A DNA stretch of 64,000 nt from UBA2988 sp965237965 (GTDB taxonomy: Bacteria > Gemmatimonadota > Gemmatimonadetes > Longimicrobiales > Gaopeijiaceae). The stretch's first letter is position 1. Every line of letters begins with the position of its first letter. The notes under the pieces were generated by a model. It did no database searches and was not told the DNA's origin. It saw only the letters and a program-made list of their open reading frames with translations. Where the stretch lies: positions 620,001 to 684,000 of the forward strand of contig CBDEGT010000003.1 in NCBI GenBank assembly GCA_965237965.1. The letters run 5' to 3'. Positions 52,671 through 62,030 of this stretch are shown here, in pieces. The translations under genes were made by a program, and so were the position numbers.

Positions 52671-54071
52671 TCAGCGCTCCCGGCTCGCCTCGATTCCCTG
52701 GAGTAGCATCTCGGTGAAGTTGTCGCGGTTGGCACCGAGGTCACCGCCAAGGTATTCGAGGGATGCGAAGATACGCTCGAGCAGCACCCACATCCGATCG
52801 CGCAGCAGCGTGTCCTGCGGGAGCGCCTCGACCACGGGATCGCGGCTCAGGCGGGCATCGAGCGCGGGCTCATAAGAGATATCGGGCTCGCGCTCGACCA
52901 GCAGATCGTGAAGCGTCAACGACGCTGCCGTCAGCTCCTGCATGTGTAGGTACATCGATGCGCGGGTCGGCTGGGTCACCTCGAACTCGCGCATCGATTG
53001 ACTGAGGCGTAGAGACAGAACGGTGCCGTCTACGCCCTGGCTGCGAAGCTCTTTCACCAATCCTGCTCGGAACAGAGCCCTGTCACTCGCCTGCACGGCA
53101 TCGAGGAAATCTTGATATCGTAGCCAATAGTCCTTCACGTCCGGGAATCGAGTCGCGTCGGCGAGATAGCTCCCCTCGAGCCATGCCGCGGGAACCTCGA
53201 CGACGTCGTACTCTCGGCGAAGCGAGTCCATGCCCGCGACCATGTGCCGGAATCCGGAAGCCTCTGCGAGGGAGAGCCTCTCCACGAGGCCGCTCACGTC
53301 AGGACTCGCCAGTGCAGCGGAGGGGCGGGCCGCAGAAGCCGTGGGGTCACCGCTCCGCACCGCAGTCGCCAGCACGACGAGAAGCCCCAGCAAACCGGCC
53401 GTGACCAGAGCCGCCGGGGCGTGGCGATGCCCCGCGAGCCGCCGGATCGCCTCTGCCGCTCCGGCGGCCCAGCCACGCACGTGCTCGATGGGAAGCATCG
53501 TGCCGGGCGGAGACGCGGACTCCGGCCGCCGGTCCGAGTCCGCCATGCGGGCCGGGGGGGACGAACGCGGCTCCCGCGGACGGGAAGGCTTGGCACGCGG
53601 GGTCGTCTGGTCCGGCGCAGACGCCGCGGCCGCCGATCCCGCTCTACCCGGCGGTCCCCAACGCGCTGGATCGGTCCGCAGGTCCGAACGGCGAGGGAGC
53701 TCATCTTCCGCGTCGCGCTCGCGCTCCTTCAATAGCTCGCGAACCGCCCGATCCGTGTCCGGTGCCGATGGCACCTGGCTCGTCACGGTGAGGCCGAGAT
53801 CGGGAAGCGCCTTCTCGGCACCCGTTCCGCCAGCAGGCGGTGCCTCTCCCGAGGAAGCGCCCGGCTGCTCCTTGACTGGAATTCGCGCGTCGTCGCAGAG
53901 GAGGCGGTAGACCGCATGGGCCCGGGCAGGCGCCCACTGCTGTGTCAGAACGTCGAACAGGGGGGTCATCTCCCCCACCGTACCTTGCTCGATCAGCACG
54001 CGCAGGTCGTCGAGCGACCCGACCTCGGTCTCGCCGCTGGTCGGACTCAGGTACAGGAACCGGAACTGCAT
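52671..54071 (-). CDS. GYF-like/low-complexity/membrane protein, paralogue B
   Basis: Encodes 466 residues with the same plan as the 618-residue protein at 36752-38608: an N-terminal GYF_2-like domain (VGSLDDLRVLIEQGTVGEMT, then TQQWAPA), a disordered linker (about 65-210), a membrane helix (218-238) and a helical C-terminal domain with AWLEGSYLADATRFPDVKDYW at 296-316. The linker is shorter and has no repeats. ATG 54071 starts the conserved domain. It stands alone between two genes of the other strand. Function unknown. Confidence 0.75.
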   Translation of the reverse strand: MQFRFLYLSPTSGETEVGSLDDLRVLIEQGTVGEMTPLFDVLTQQWAPARAHAVYRLLCDDARIPVKEQPGASSGEAPPAGGTGAEKALPDLGLTVTSQVPSAPDTDRAVRELLKERERDAEDELPRRSDLRTDPARWGPPGRAGSAAAASAPDQTTPRAKPSRPREPRSSPPARMADSDRRPESASPPGTMLPIEHVRGWAAGAAEAIRRLAGHRHAPAALVTAGLLGLLVVLATAVRSGDPTASAARPSAALASPDVSGLVERLSLAEASGFRHMVAGMDSLRREYDVVEVPAAWLEGSYLADATRFPDVKDYWLRYQDFLDAVQASDRALFRAGLVKELRSQGVDGTVLSLRLSQSMREFEVTQPTRASMYLHMQELTAASLTLHDLLVEREPDISYEPALDARLSRDPVVEALPQDTLLRDRMWVLLERIFASLEYLGGDLGANRDNFTEMLLQGIEASRER

Positions 54072-54459
54072 GGTCGAGCACCTCCGCCGCTCCATGCCCG
54101 ATCGGAAACGCTGTGGGGTCCGGGCCAGGGCACGGACGACACGCGCCGCGACCCCACGCGTTAGGCGGGGCCGACGCAATCCTTTTTCAGGGAGCGACAA
54201 GGGTGACGCCGGCTAGGAAGAAGCTCTCCCCTACGCAGCCACCGGTCGGTTGACCGGGCGAGCCGGCGGGCCGTCGGAGCGGCCCTGCGGGTGCCCGCCT
54301 GGAGGCTGACCCCGCTTGATTCAAAGGTAGAAGCACGCGTTCCGGAGGCACACGTTGAGTGCCACAGCGCGCCGGCGGCGGCGAAACCCCAGCCGGCCGC
54401 GCCCGGGGCTGGAGCTCCAGCGCCTGGCGTAGTACATTACCGAATAAACCCCGAATAAC
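54072..54459. other. Intergenic region before the radical SAM gene
   Basis: Divergent promoter region of 388 bp with no convincing gene. A GC-rich palindrome (CCAGCC ... GGCTGG) lies near 54390-54413, and the last 20 bases hold a doubled CCGAATAA motif. No tRNA or small-RNA gene was recognised. Confidence 0.5.
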
Positions 54460-55533
54460 ATGCCCCTACCCCTTCCCGTCCACCGGCCCATCCACGGGCG
54501 CGGCGCCTCGTACAACCCGCCGAACCGATTCGAAGCACTGCACGTCGAGCGCGCCGACTGGACCGATCCGGAGGACCCCGCCCCACGTACACAGATATTC
54601 CGGGATGCGACCCGGGAGGTGTTGTCGACCAACAACAGCCCGGACGTGCCGTTCGAGCACGGCATCAACCCGTACCGCGGATGCGAGCACGGCTGTTGTT
54701 ATTGCTTCGCGCGGCCCTACCACGAGTATCTCGGCTTCAGCGCGGGACTCGACTTCGAGACCCGGATCCTGGTGAAGGAGGACGCGCCGGCGCTGCTGAG
54801 GAAACGGCTTTCGTCGCCCAGGTGGAGGCCACGGACGTTGATGATGTCGGGAGCGACCGACCCCTATCAGCCGCTCGAGCGGCGGCTTCGCATCACTCGG
54901 GGGTTGGTGGAGGTGCTCGCCGAATTCGTGAACCCGATCGCAATCATCACGAAGAACCAGCTGGTCACACGGGACGTGGATCTCTTGGTCCGACTCGCCC
55001 GGCACGATGCGGTCGCCGCGGTACTCTCGGTGACCACGCTCCGGAACGATCTGCAACTCGTGATGGAGCCACGCACATCGGTACCCGCGAGGAGACTCGA
55101 CACCGTTCGTACGCTGGCACGGGCGGGCATACCGGTCGGGGTCAACATCGCACCGGTCGTCCCCGGTCTCACCGACCACGAGATCCCCGCGATCCTTGAT
55201 GCGGCGGCGGAGGCGGGCGCAAGCTTTGCGAGCTACGTCCTGCTCCGTCTGCCCTACGCAGTCGCACCGATCTTCGAGACCTGGCTGGCGCAGCACTTCC
55301 CCGACCGGAAGAAGAAGGTGCTCAATCGGCTGCGAGACCTTCACGATGGAAGGCTCTACGACTCCACGTTCGGCCACCGTGGCCGCGGCGGGGGCACATA
55401 CGCTGAACAGATCCGACAAGTCTTCGGAGTCGCTCGCCGCAAGGCTGGCCTGGAACGGCACGCCGAGCGGAAGAGCCTATCGACCGCAGGTTTCCGTGTG
55501 CCGACTTCGTGGGGCCAGATCGACCTGTTCTGA
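54460..55533 (+). CDS. PA0069-family radical SAM protein
   Basis: Encodes 357 residues. The cluster motif is CEHGCCYC (Cys-x3-Cys-x2-Cys) at about 75-82, preceded by NPYRGCEHGC; SGATDPYQPLER follows. The family is related to spore photoproduct lyase-like radical SAM enzymes but its reaction is not established. ATG 54460 opens PLPLPVHRPIHGRGA, the usual family start with HGRGA. It converges on the histidine kinase gene. Confidence 0.9.
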   Translation: MPLPLPVHRPIHGRGASYNPPNRFEALHVERADWTDPEDPAPRTQIFRDATREVLSTNNSPDVPFEHGINPYRGCEHGCCYCFARPYHEYLGFSAGLDFETRILVKEDAPALLRKRLSSPRWRPRTLMMSGATDPYQPLERRLRITRGLVEVLAEFVNPIAIITKNQLVTRDVDLLVRLARHDAVAAVLSVTTLRNDLQLVMEPRTSVPARRLDTVRTLARAGIPVGVNIAPVVPGLTDHEIPAILDAAAEAGASFASYVLLRLPYAVAPIFETWLAQHFPDRKKKVLNRLRDLHDGRLYDSTFGHRGRGGGTYAEQIRQVFGVARRKAGLERHAERKSLSTAGFRVPTSWGQIDLF

Positions 55534-55641
55534 GTGCTCCTCGGATCACCACGGTCGGGCGCGGCTGCCGGGGGTCGTACGCTTCGCAGAACCGTATTCG
55601 CGGGATCGATCGTCAAGAACGCACCGGGGTCCGACTGGAAT

Positions 55642-56690
55642 CTAGCTGTCACCGCCACGTGGGGAGTGCAGCCCGGCCGGCTCGGGTGGGGCCGGCTCCG
55701 CGTCGGGATCCGGACCGTCGTCCACCCGCTCTTCCGCGAGATGGTCCTCGACTGGCTCTGCCCGCGGAAAGAAGATCTGGAACGTGGCACCACGGCCGGG
55801 GGAGCTCTCCACCTTGATCGCACCACCGCTCTGACGGACGAACCCGTGCACGGTCGGGAGCCCGAGCCCGGCGCCGGTGCCGAACGGCTTGGTGGTGAAG
55901 AAGGGCTCGAAGATCTTCGCGAGCAACGTTTCGTTCATCCCCCTTCCGGTGTCCTGCACCATGAGAAGCACGTTTCGTCCCCGCTGTGCTTCCGGAATGT
56001 CGGCGGCTGTAACTTCATCCACCTCGACTCCATCCACGATCACCGCGAGCCGTCCGCCTCCCGGCATCGCCTCACGCGCGTTCACGGCGAGGTTGAGGAG
56101 CGCCATCTCCAGCTGCCCCTGGTCCGCAACGATCAAAGGAGCCTCGTCGAGGACCTGCACTGAGAGTCGTACCTCCTCGGAAATGGCGTTGCTGAGCAGC
56201 GGCTCCATCTCACGCACAACCCTGCCGAGGTCGAGAACTTGGGGTCGCAGGATTTGGCGGCGGCCGAACGCGAGAAGCTGGCGCGTGACGCCCTCCCCTC
56301 GACGCGTCGCATCACGGATCGCCTCCAGATCCTCGCGCAGCGGCTCGACCTCCTCGTGCTCGATCAGGAGGAGCTCCGTCCGCCCGCGGATCACCGTCAG
56401 CAGGTTGTTGAAGTCGTGCGCTACCCCGCCGGCCAGCCGACCGAGGGCCTCCATGCGACCCGTCCGGTCGGCCCGCTCCGTCATGAGTTCACGGTCGTGC
56501 TCGAGGCGCCGATTCTCACGCATGAGAATGCGCTGATACGCCAGGAGCAGAAGCGCGGACGATCCGAGGAATCCGAGCACGAGAAGCTCGCGCCGTTCTT
56601 GCCCTTCCTCGGGTAGGACGTTGAGCGCCTGGAACATGAAGTGGAGGAGCGGAACTGCGAACGCGTAGGCCACCAACGGCGCGAGCTGTC
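55642..56690 (-). pseudogene. Membrane sensor histidine kinase, N-terminus lost
   Basis: About 345 residues remain: two membrane helices (one in APLVAYAFAVPLLHFMFQAL, one in LLVLGFLGSSALLLLAYQ), the phosphoacceptor box GGVAHDFNNLLT, the N box NLAVNAREAMPGGG and G boxes DTGRGM and GTGAGLGLPTV. The family normally has more membrane helices or a sensor domain before these. On the upstream side the frame runs into antisense sequence of the metalloprotease at about 56690-56710, and no start signal is visible there. The 3' end is intact. Confidence 0.75.
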
Positions 56691-56706
56691 CGCCCTGGGG
56701 AAGGAC

Positions 56707-57921
56707 GTGGCCGTCGCCGGCGTGACCCTCACGTACGCCAGCACCGTGGGCACGTTCAAGTTTACGCTGCGGGTGCGGAGCGGGGATGACCAGGCGGCGG
56801 TGCGGGAACTGAACATCACGGTCATTTTCGACGGACCCGCGCTGACGGTCCGGACCAGGCTTCTCCCTCCAGGGGTCGTGGGTCTGCCCTACGGCCCGGT
56901 GATCGAGGCGAACGGCGGAAGCGGTGCGCCGGTCACATGGGTCCTCACGTCCGGCACCCTTCCACCCGGAGTTAGACTCGAAGCTGAGGGCAGCTTTTCG
57001 GGACAACCCACGGTGCCCGGAACCTTCACCTTCTCGGTTCTGGCCTATGGAGGTGGAGTGGCCAACGTCACGTTCACCGTCAGCATTGTCGCGATGGACG
57101 GGAGCCGCTTCGATATCACGCGCCTCGACGTTACACCCGTCCCCGGGGGCGTCGAACCGCACGTGCTTGCCGCGATCGCCAGGTGGGAATCGGTCATCGT
57201 AGGGGACCTCAGTGAGGATTCCGTTCCGCGCGGCCTGTTTGGTTCGGGTGACTGCTCGGGCTTCGCCGCGGACCTCAACGGTGCCTCGATCGAAGACCTT
57301 CTGATCCTGGTGAATGTAGATTCCATCGACGGTCCCGGCGGCACGCTGGGCCAGGCCGGCCCCTGTGGGCGACGCGACGACAACATTCCTGCCATCGGAG
57401 CGCTCACACTGGACAAGGATGACCTGGATCCCTACGTCGGCACGCAGACGCTGACCGACATCGTGTTTCACGAGATCGGGCATATTCTCGGCTTCGGCAC
57501 GATATGGGACGGACACGGCTGCACCCCGGGCACTTCGGGGTGCTACGACTACCTCCAGGACGATGCGGGCTCCGATCCGACCTTCACCGGGCCCAACGCA
57601 GTGCTGGAGTGGCGCTCGCTGGGAGGCGTGGGGGACGTACCGGTCGAAGCGACCGGCGGACCAGGGACAGCGCTGGCGCACTGGCGCGAGTCCACCTTCG
57701 ACGCCGAGATGATGACCGGGTTCGTCGAGCGCACTGGAGTGACCAACCCACTCAGCCGGGTCACGATCGCGTCCCTCGACGACCTCAGGTACCGGGTGAG
57801 CCTCGCATCCGCGGACGACTTCGCGCTGCCGCCGGCATCGTCGCCCGGAGCCGCCATCCGCGCCCTGGTCGGCTGGGAGGAGCCTCTGCTCGGTCCGGTC
57901 CGGACCCTTCCGCGGCGTTGA
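56707..57921 (+). pseudogene. Leishmanolysin-like (M8) metalloprotease, N-terminus lost
   Basis: About 404 residues remain. The first part is beta-rich Ig-like sequence (GVTLTYASTVGTFKFTLRV, then LPPGVRLEAEGSFSGQPTV). The catalytic part contains FHEIGHILGFGTIWD, the HExxHxxGF pattern of leishmanolysin-type metzincins. There is no signal peptide, although such proteases are exported; the frame enters from antisense kinase sequence at the junction near 56700. The C-terminus is complete. Confidence 0.78.
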
Positions 57922-57931
57922 GGCGAATAGG

Positions 57932-58432
57932 TTGAGCGGCTTCCTGACTCCCGTCCACGCTGCCGTTCCCAAGGTCGTACTCCTCGCGGCGATGGCGTCG
58001 CTCGTCGCCGCGTGCGCGGGAGCGCTCGTGAAGGCTCGGCCGATCGTACCTGCGGTCGGCTGCTACCAGTTCGAGTGGGGTCGGGGGGCCAGCCGTCTCG
58101 GACTCCCCTGGGGGCTCGTGCTGGAGGACAGGCCCCTGGAGGCGGGCTGGCCTCCCCTGGCCGGTCGCGAAGGCGTCCGCCGTGCCCTGACCGCCACCTC
58201 GCCGACCGAACGAGAGGATCACCCGTTCGGCTACTGGCTTCCGTCCGGAGCCGACTCGATCGAGGTCGGCTATCCCGGCGGTGGCGGCGTCGTCCTCGCG
58301 CTCGAACGCAGAGGTCAGAACCTGTTCGGCCAGGGTGGGCCGGTGGGCGACGCGGTCCGTCCCGGCGAGTCGCCGGCCCTGCGCGCTCCCGTGCCGGTGG
58401 TCGCTCGTCGCGTCCTGTGCGGCGCGTCCTGA
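57932..58432 (+). CDS. Lipoprotein, unknown function
   Basis: Encodes up to 166 residues. The lipobox LVAAC gives a lipidated Cys near 28. The mature part is beta-like with GCYQFEWGRGA and SGADSIEVGYPGGGGVVLAL. TTG 57932 is the only upstream start with a suitable n-region, so the start is uncertain. It follows the metalloprotease by 10 bp and may have been co-transcribed with it. Confidence 0.6.
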   Translation: MSGFLTPVHAAVPKVVLLAAMASLVAACAGALVKARPIVPAVGCYQFEWGRGASRLGLPWGLVLEDRPLEAGWPPLAGREGVRRALTATSPTEREDHPFGYWLPSGADSIEVGYPGGGGVVLALERRGQNLFGQGGPVGDAVRPGESPALRAPVPVVARRVLCGAS

Positions 58433-58463
58433 CGGTGGCGCAGGTCAACCGGAGACACGATCG

Positions 58464-58850
58464 ATGACGGACTCCGCGCCTTTCGGGCTCTCATGCATCC
58501 GACAGGTCGCCCTGGTTGTGCGTGATCTCCCAGCTGCGGTGACGTTCTATCGTGACCGGCTCGGCATGCGCTTCCTCTTCGAGATACCCGACCGGATCGC
58601 GTTCTTCGACTGCGAGGGAGTCTGGTTGATGCTCTCCCTCCCCGTGAGGGACTTCGACCGTCCCGGCTCCGTGATCTACTTCGAGGTGGACGACATCGAT
58701 GTGGCCCACCGAACCCTTGTGGGCCGCGGCGTCGAGTTCATCGAGACGCCGCACTCTATCGCGGACATGGGCACGTACGACCTGTGGATGGCTTTCTTCC
58801 GTGATCCCGATGGTAACCCCCTGGCCCTGCGCTGCGAGCGGAAGAAGTGA
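58464..58850 (+). CDS. VOC/glyoxalase-family protein
   Basis: Encodes 128 residues. One vicinal-oxygen-chelate module with the two betaalphabetabetabeta halves: LVVRDLPAAVTFYRDRLGMR near the start and FFRDPDGNPLALRCE near the end, as in small glyoxalase/dioxygenase proteins that bind a metal as dimers. The substrate is unknown. ATG 58464 starts the conserved region. A MITE copy begins 7 bp after the stop. Confidence 0.88.
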   Translation: MTDSAPFGLSCIRQVALVVRDLPAAVTFYRDRLGMRFLFEIPDRIAFFDCEGVWLMLSLPVRDFDRPGSVIYFEVDDIDVAHRTLVGRGVEFIETPHSIADMGTYDLWMAFFRDPDGNPLALRCERKK

Positions 58851-58857
58851 ACCCCCT

Positions 58858-59048
58858 GGCAGGTCGCTGAAAAAGGGGAGCGCACTGCGTTATGGGTGCC
58901 ACGGCCCCTCATCCTAGGCAGCGCGACGAAGGCATAGCCCAAGCTACGTCGAGGAGCGCTAACAACGGAGAAGGGGCCGTGCCACCCCATAACCCTCGAA
59001 CCGTAAGCTCATGTCTAACTTGGTCGTGGGCGCTCCCCTTCTTCAGCG
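58858..59048. mobile_element. MITE-like element, copy 2 (shorter)
   Basis: About 191 bp. It matches copy 1 (1608-1916) in the opposite orientation over its outer parts, including GGCAGGTCGCTGAAAAAGGG and the internal ATCCTAGGCAGCGCGACGAA. It lacks the 110 or so bases around the inner hairpin of copy 1. Its right end stops at TTCAGCG, without the last dozen bases of the repeat; the stop codon of the convergent amidase (59043-59045) lies inside this end. Confidence 0.78.
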
Positions 59049-60656
59049 GATCGTGTCGGTAACCAGCGAGGGGGCCCGACGACTCCGCGTCGCCTGTTCC
59101 AGGTCGTACGCATAGCCAAGCAGGTCGCTGTCCGTCCACAGGTCGCCGATGAAGGCCAGCACGAAAGGCATTCCGTCGGCGTAGCGACCGAACGGGACCG
59201 TGACCACGGGCAGGCCGACGTCATCGACGATGTTGCTGGGCAGCTCGGGGTGGTTGTTCGGACTGAACTCGGGGCGTGCCGGGTCCTCGACGAGCGGCCG
59301 AATCGGGCCGCCAGCCTGAGGGAAGAAGAGCCCGTCCAGATCGTGGTCGGCGAGCACCCTTCGAAAGAGCGCTCGCATGTCTTGCTGCCACCTGCCGAAC
59401 TTGTCCGCTCGGTCACGCGCGTTCGAAGCAGCTTCCCTGTTCCGGAACCGCCGCCCCGTGAGCTCCTCCCACTCCTCTATGCTGTGGAAGGCCGCGCCCG
59501 GCCCCAAACCCTCCAAGTACGCGCGCACGTCGCGGGCGCCCACCCCGGGTGCGTTCCGGCGCTCTGCGTAGAGCTTGCGCCACCCCGTGTCCTGGAACGG
59601 ACCCTCGACCACTTCAGCGCCCTGCGCGCGGAGCGAGGCCACCGCCTGGGCGTAGAGCTGCTCCGTTTCGGCCTCCAAGGGCAGAAACTGCTCGCGCCAA
59701 CCCGTGCCGATCAGTCCGAACCGCCGCCCCCGGAGCGCATCCGTGCGCAGCGCGTCGGTATAGGCGCCCGGGCTCTGACCTGCGATCACCTGGAGCGTCA
59801 CGGCCGCGTCCCACACGGTCCGCGCGATGGGTCCCACCACATCACGGTACGTCGCGTCGATCGGGAAGACGCCCTCCAGTGGCACCAACCCGAAGGTCGG
59901 CTTCACGCCGACCAATCCCTGAGCTGCGGCGGGATTCTGGATCGAACCACCCGTCTCGGTTCCCAGTCCGAGGACCGCGAAGCTCGCGTTGACCGCGGTG
60001 GCCGTGCCCCCACTCGAGCCGCCGGGCGCACGGTCGATATCCCAGGCGTTCCGCGTGGTGCCTGCCACCGTGCTTCTCGTACGGGTACCATCGACCGCGA
60101 AGTCCGGCAGGTTGGTCTTGCCCAGCACGATCGCACCGGCCTCGCGGAGGCGGGCCACCGCGGTCGCGTCGCGCTCGGGAAGTAGATCGACTCCGCCGGT
60201 GGCGCTGCTGAACCCCTCGTATCCCACCGTGGTCACCAGCCCGGCATGGTCGAGGTTGTCCTTGATCACCACGGGCACGCCATGGAGCGGACCGCGTGGA
60301 CCCGAACGCGCATATTCCGCGTCGAGCTCCGCGGCGAGAACGAGCGCGGACGGGTTCATCGAGACGAATGCGTTGTAGAGCGGCTCGTACCGCGCGATGC
60401 GTTCGAGGTAAACCTGCACCAGATCCACGGCCGCGTACCGACCCTCGGCGTAATCCTGCAGGATCCGCTCGACGGTCAGCTCCACCACGTCGGGACCATC
60501 GCCGAGTTCCGATCGGGTCCAGGGCGTCGGGGAGCGGACAACGATCGCGACGCCCGCCGAGCCGCTTCCATCGGGTCTATCAGGCGCACAGGATGCGATC
60601 CACCCAAACGCGCACGAGGCAGCGACGGCCGCGAGTGCACGATGCCTTGGACGCAT
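59043..60656 (-). CDS. Amidase-signature hydrolase, lipoprotein
   Basis: Encodes 537 residues. The lipobox IASC gives a lipidated Cys near 23. The Ser-cisSer-Lys triad is in VVIKDNLD, GGSSGGT and ETGGSIQNP. It should hydrolyse amides or act as a peptide amidase outside the cytoplasm; the substrate is unknown. It is the intact counterpart of the frameshifted amidase at 40470-42382, though without a CHRD domain. The M20 peptidase gene starts upstream in the same direction with a 29-bp gap. Confidence 0.9.
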   Translation of the reverse strand: MRPRHRALAAVAASCAFGWIASCAPDRPDGSGSAGVAIVVRSPTPWTRSELGDGPDVVELTVERILQDYAEGRYAAVDLVQVYLERIARYEPLYNAFVSMNPSALVLAAELDAEYARSGPRGPLHGVPVVIKDNLDHAGLVTTVGYEGFSSATGGVDLLPERDATAVARLREAGAIVLGKTNLPDFAVDGTRTRSTVAGTTRNAWDIDRAPGGSSGGTATAVNASFAVLGLGTETGGSIQNPAAAQGLVGVKPTFGLVPLEGVFPIDATYRDVVGPIARTVWDAAVTLQVIAGQSPGAYTDALRTDALRGRRFGLIGTGWREQFLPLEAETEQLYAQAVASLRAQGAEVVEGPFQDTGWRKLYAERRNAPGVGARDVRAYLEGLGPGAAFHSIEEWEELTGRRFRNREAASNARDRADKFGRWQQDMRALFRRVLADHDLDGLFFPQAGGPIRPLVEDPARPEFSPNNHPELPSNIVDDVGLPVVTVPFGRYADGMPFVLAFIGDLWTDSDLLGYAYDLEQATRSRRAPSLVTDTIR

Positions 60657-60685
60657 CGCGCTTCAGCCCCGTGCGGCGTCGACCA

Positions 60686-61948
60686 CTACTTGACCCCGGC
60701 CAGGGTCGCGGCGATCAGCAGGGCCCACTGCGGACCCTTGAACGAGTCGGCAGTCTCCTCGTACCACTCGTCGACCGCATGGGCGCCTCCGCCGCGCCCG
60801 CCTCCGTCGATGGTGATCGCAGGGATGCCAAGACTGATAGGAAGGTTAGCATCCGTGCTCGAGGCCACCTGCCCCGACGTGACACCGAGCGCACTCGCGG
60901 CGGCGAGCGCCGCATCTACGATCACCGCCGGATCCGGCTGTCTGCCTCCCGGCCGAATCCCGATCGTGTCGATCGCCAGCGAAAGCGGGACGGTGGAGCG
61001 GGGCCAGCGCGTCTTCTCGGCCACCAGAGCGGCCTCCAGCGCGCCCCGCACCCGTTGGTCCAGATGAGCAAGCTGGCCGGGGTCCTCGGACCTCATGTCG
61101 ATCTCCATCACCGCCTCCATCGGGATCGAGTTCACCGACGTGCCTCCGCTGGCCACGCTCACGCTGAACGTCGTCCTCGGAGCGGCTGGCACCTCCATGT
61201 CGGCCATCGCCGCGATCGCCCGACCCAGCGCGTGCATCGGGTTGGGCATCCCGAACGACGCATAGCTGTGGCCCCCGGGACCGTGATAGGAAACTCGGTA
61301 GCGGATGCTGCCGACCGCGGCCGTAGTGATCCCGAAGCCGGTGCCATCCACGGAGATGAAGAAGTCGACCCGGTCCCGCATCTCCTCTCCGAACAGGTGA
61401 CGGACCCCCCGCAGGTCGCCCTGGCCCTCCTCGCCGACCGTGCCGACGAAAACGACCGTGCCGCCCGTCTGAAGCTCGACCGCTCGAAGGGCACGGGCCA
61501 CGGTGAGGACGACCGCGAGGCCGCGACCGTCGTCCGCGATTCCAGGCGCGGAAAGGCGGTTTCCTACACGATTCACCCGAACGTCCGTCCCTTCGGGAAA
61601 GACCGTGTCCAGATGACCGGAGATCACGATCACGGGACCACCGGGCTCGCCGGAGCGCTCGGCGATCACGTTCCCCTCGGCGTCGATCCGAGCGTCCTGG
61701 TACCCCAGGGCGACCAACCGCCGCCGGAACTCTTCCGCCCGCCTTGCCTCCTTGAAGGGCGGGGCCTCGATCTCGGTGAGCTCGATCTGCTGCCGGAGCG
61801 TCCACGCCTGCCACGCGCGGATGGAGTCGAGCGCCTGGCGCACACGCGGATGCTGGAGCGGGACCGTCGGCGCTTGGGCCGTGGCCGCCGACGCCCAGAG
61901 CGTGGCGGCGGCGAGAGCGACGGTTAGACGGGCGTGGAACGCGGACAT
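60686..61948 (-). CDS. Exported M20-family metallopeptidase
   Basis: Encodes 420 residues. The signal peptide is cut at ATA|QAPT. Metal-site motifs are VISGHLDTVFPEG and VGTVGEEGQGD; YHGPGGHSYASFG belongs to the dimerisation lid, and GGGAHAVDEWYEE holds a C-terminal metal ligand. It probably removes residues from di- or tripeptides in the periplasm. ATG 61948 opens the signal peptide. With the amidase 29 bp downstream it may form a peptide-processing pair. Confidence 0.92.
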   Translation of the reverse strand: MSAFHARLTVALAAATLWASAATAQAPTVPLQHPRVRQALDSIRAWQAWTLRQQIELTEIEAPPFKEARRAEEFRRRLVALGYQDARIDAEGNVIAERSGEPGGPVIVISGHLDTVFPEGTDVRVNRVGNRLSAPGIADDGRGLAVVLTVARALRAVELQTGGTVVFVGTVGEEGQGDLRGVRHLFGEEMRDRVDFFISVDGTGFGITTAAVGSIRYRVSYHGPGGHSYASFGMPNPMHALGRAIAAMADMEVPAAPRTTFSVSVASGGTSVNSIPMEAVMEIDMRSEDPGQLAHLDQRVRGALEAALVAEKTRWPRSTVPLSLAIDTIGIRPGGRQPDPAVIVDAALAAASALGVTSGQVASSTDANLPISLGIPAITIDGGGRGGGAHAVDEWYEETADSFKGPQWALLIAATLAGVK

Positions 61949-62030
61949 AACGGGAATCTCGCACGACGATGAGCCGGGATGAAGGCGCCTGCCCGCGCCG
62001 TGCCCCGGTACCTCGGACTCCGATCCGAGC

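Noticed and set aside
54186..54196. CTTTTTCAG near 54185 resembling the MITE end
   Set aside because: Only about nine bases agree, the rest of the repeat (CGACCTGC) is missing and there is no partner arm.
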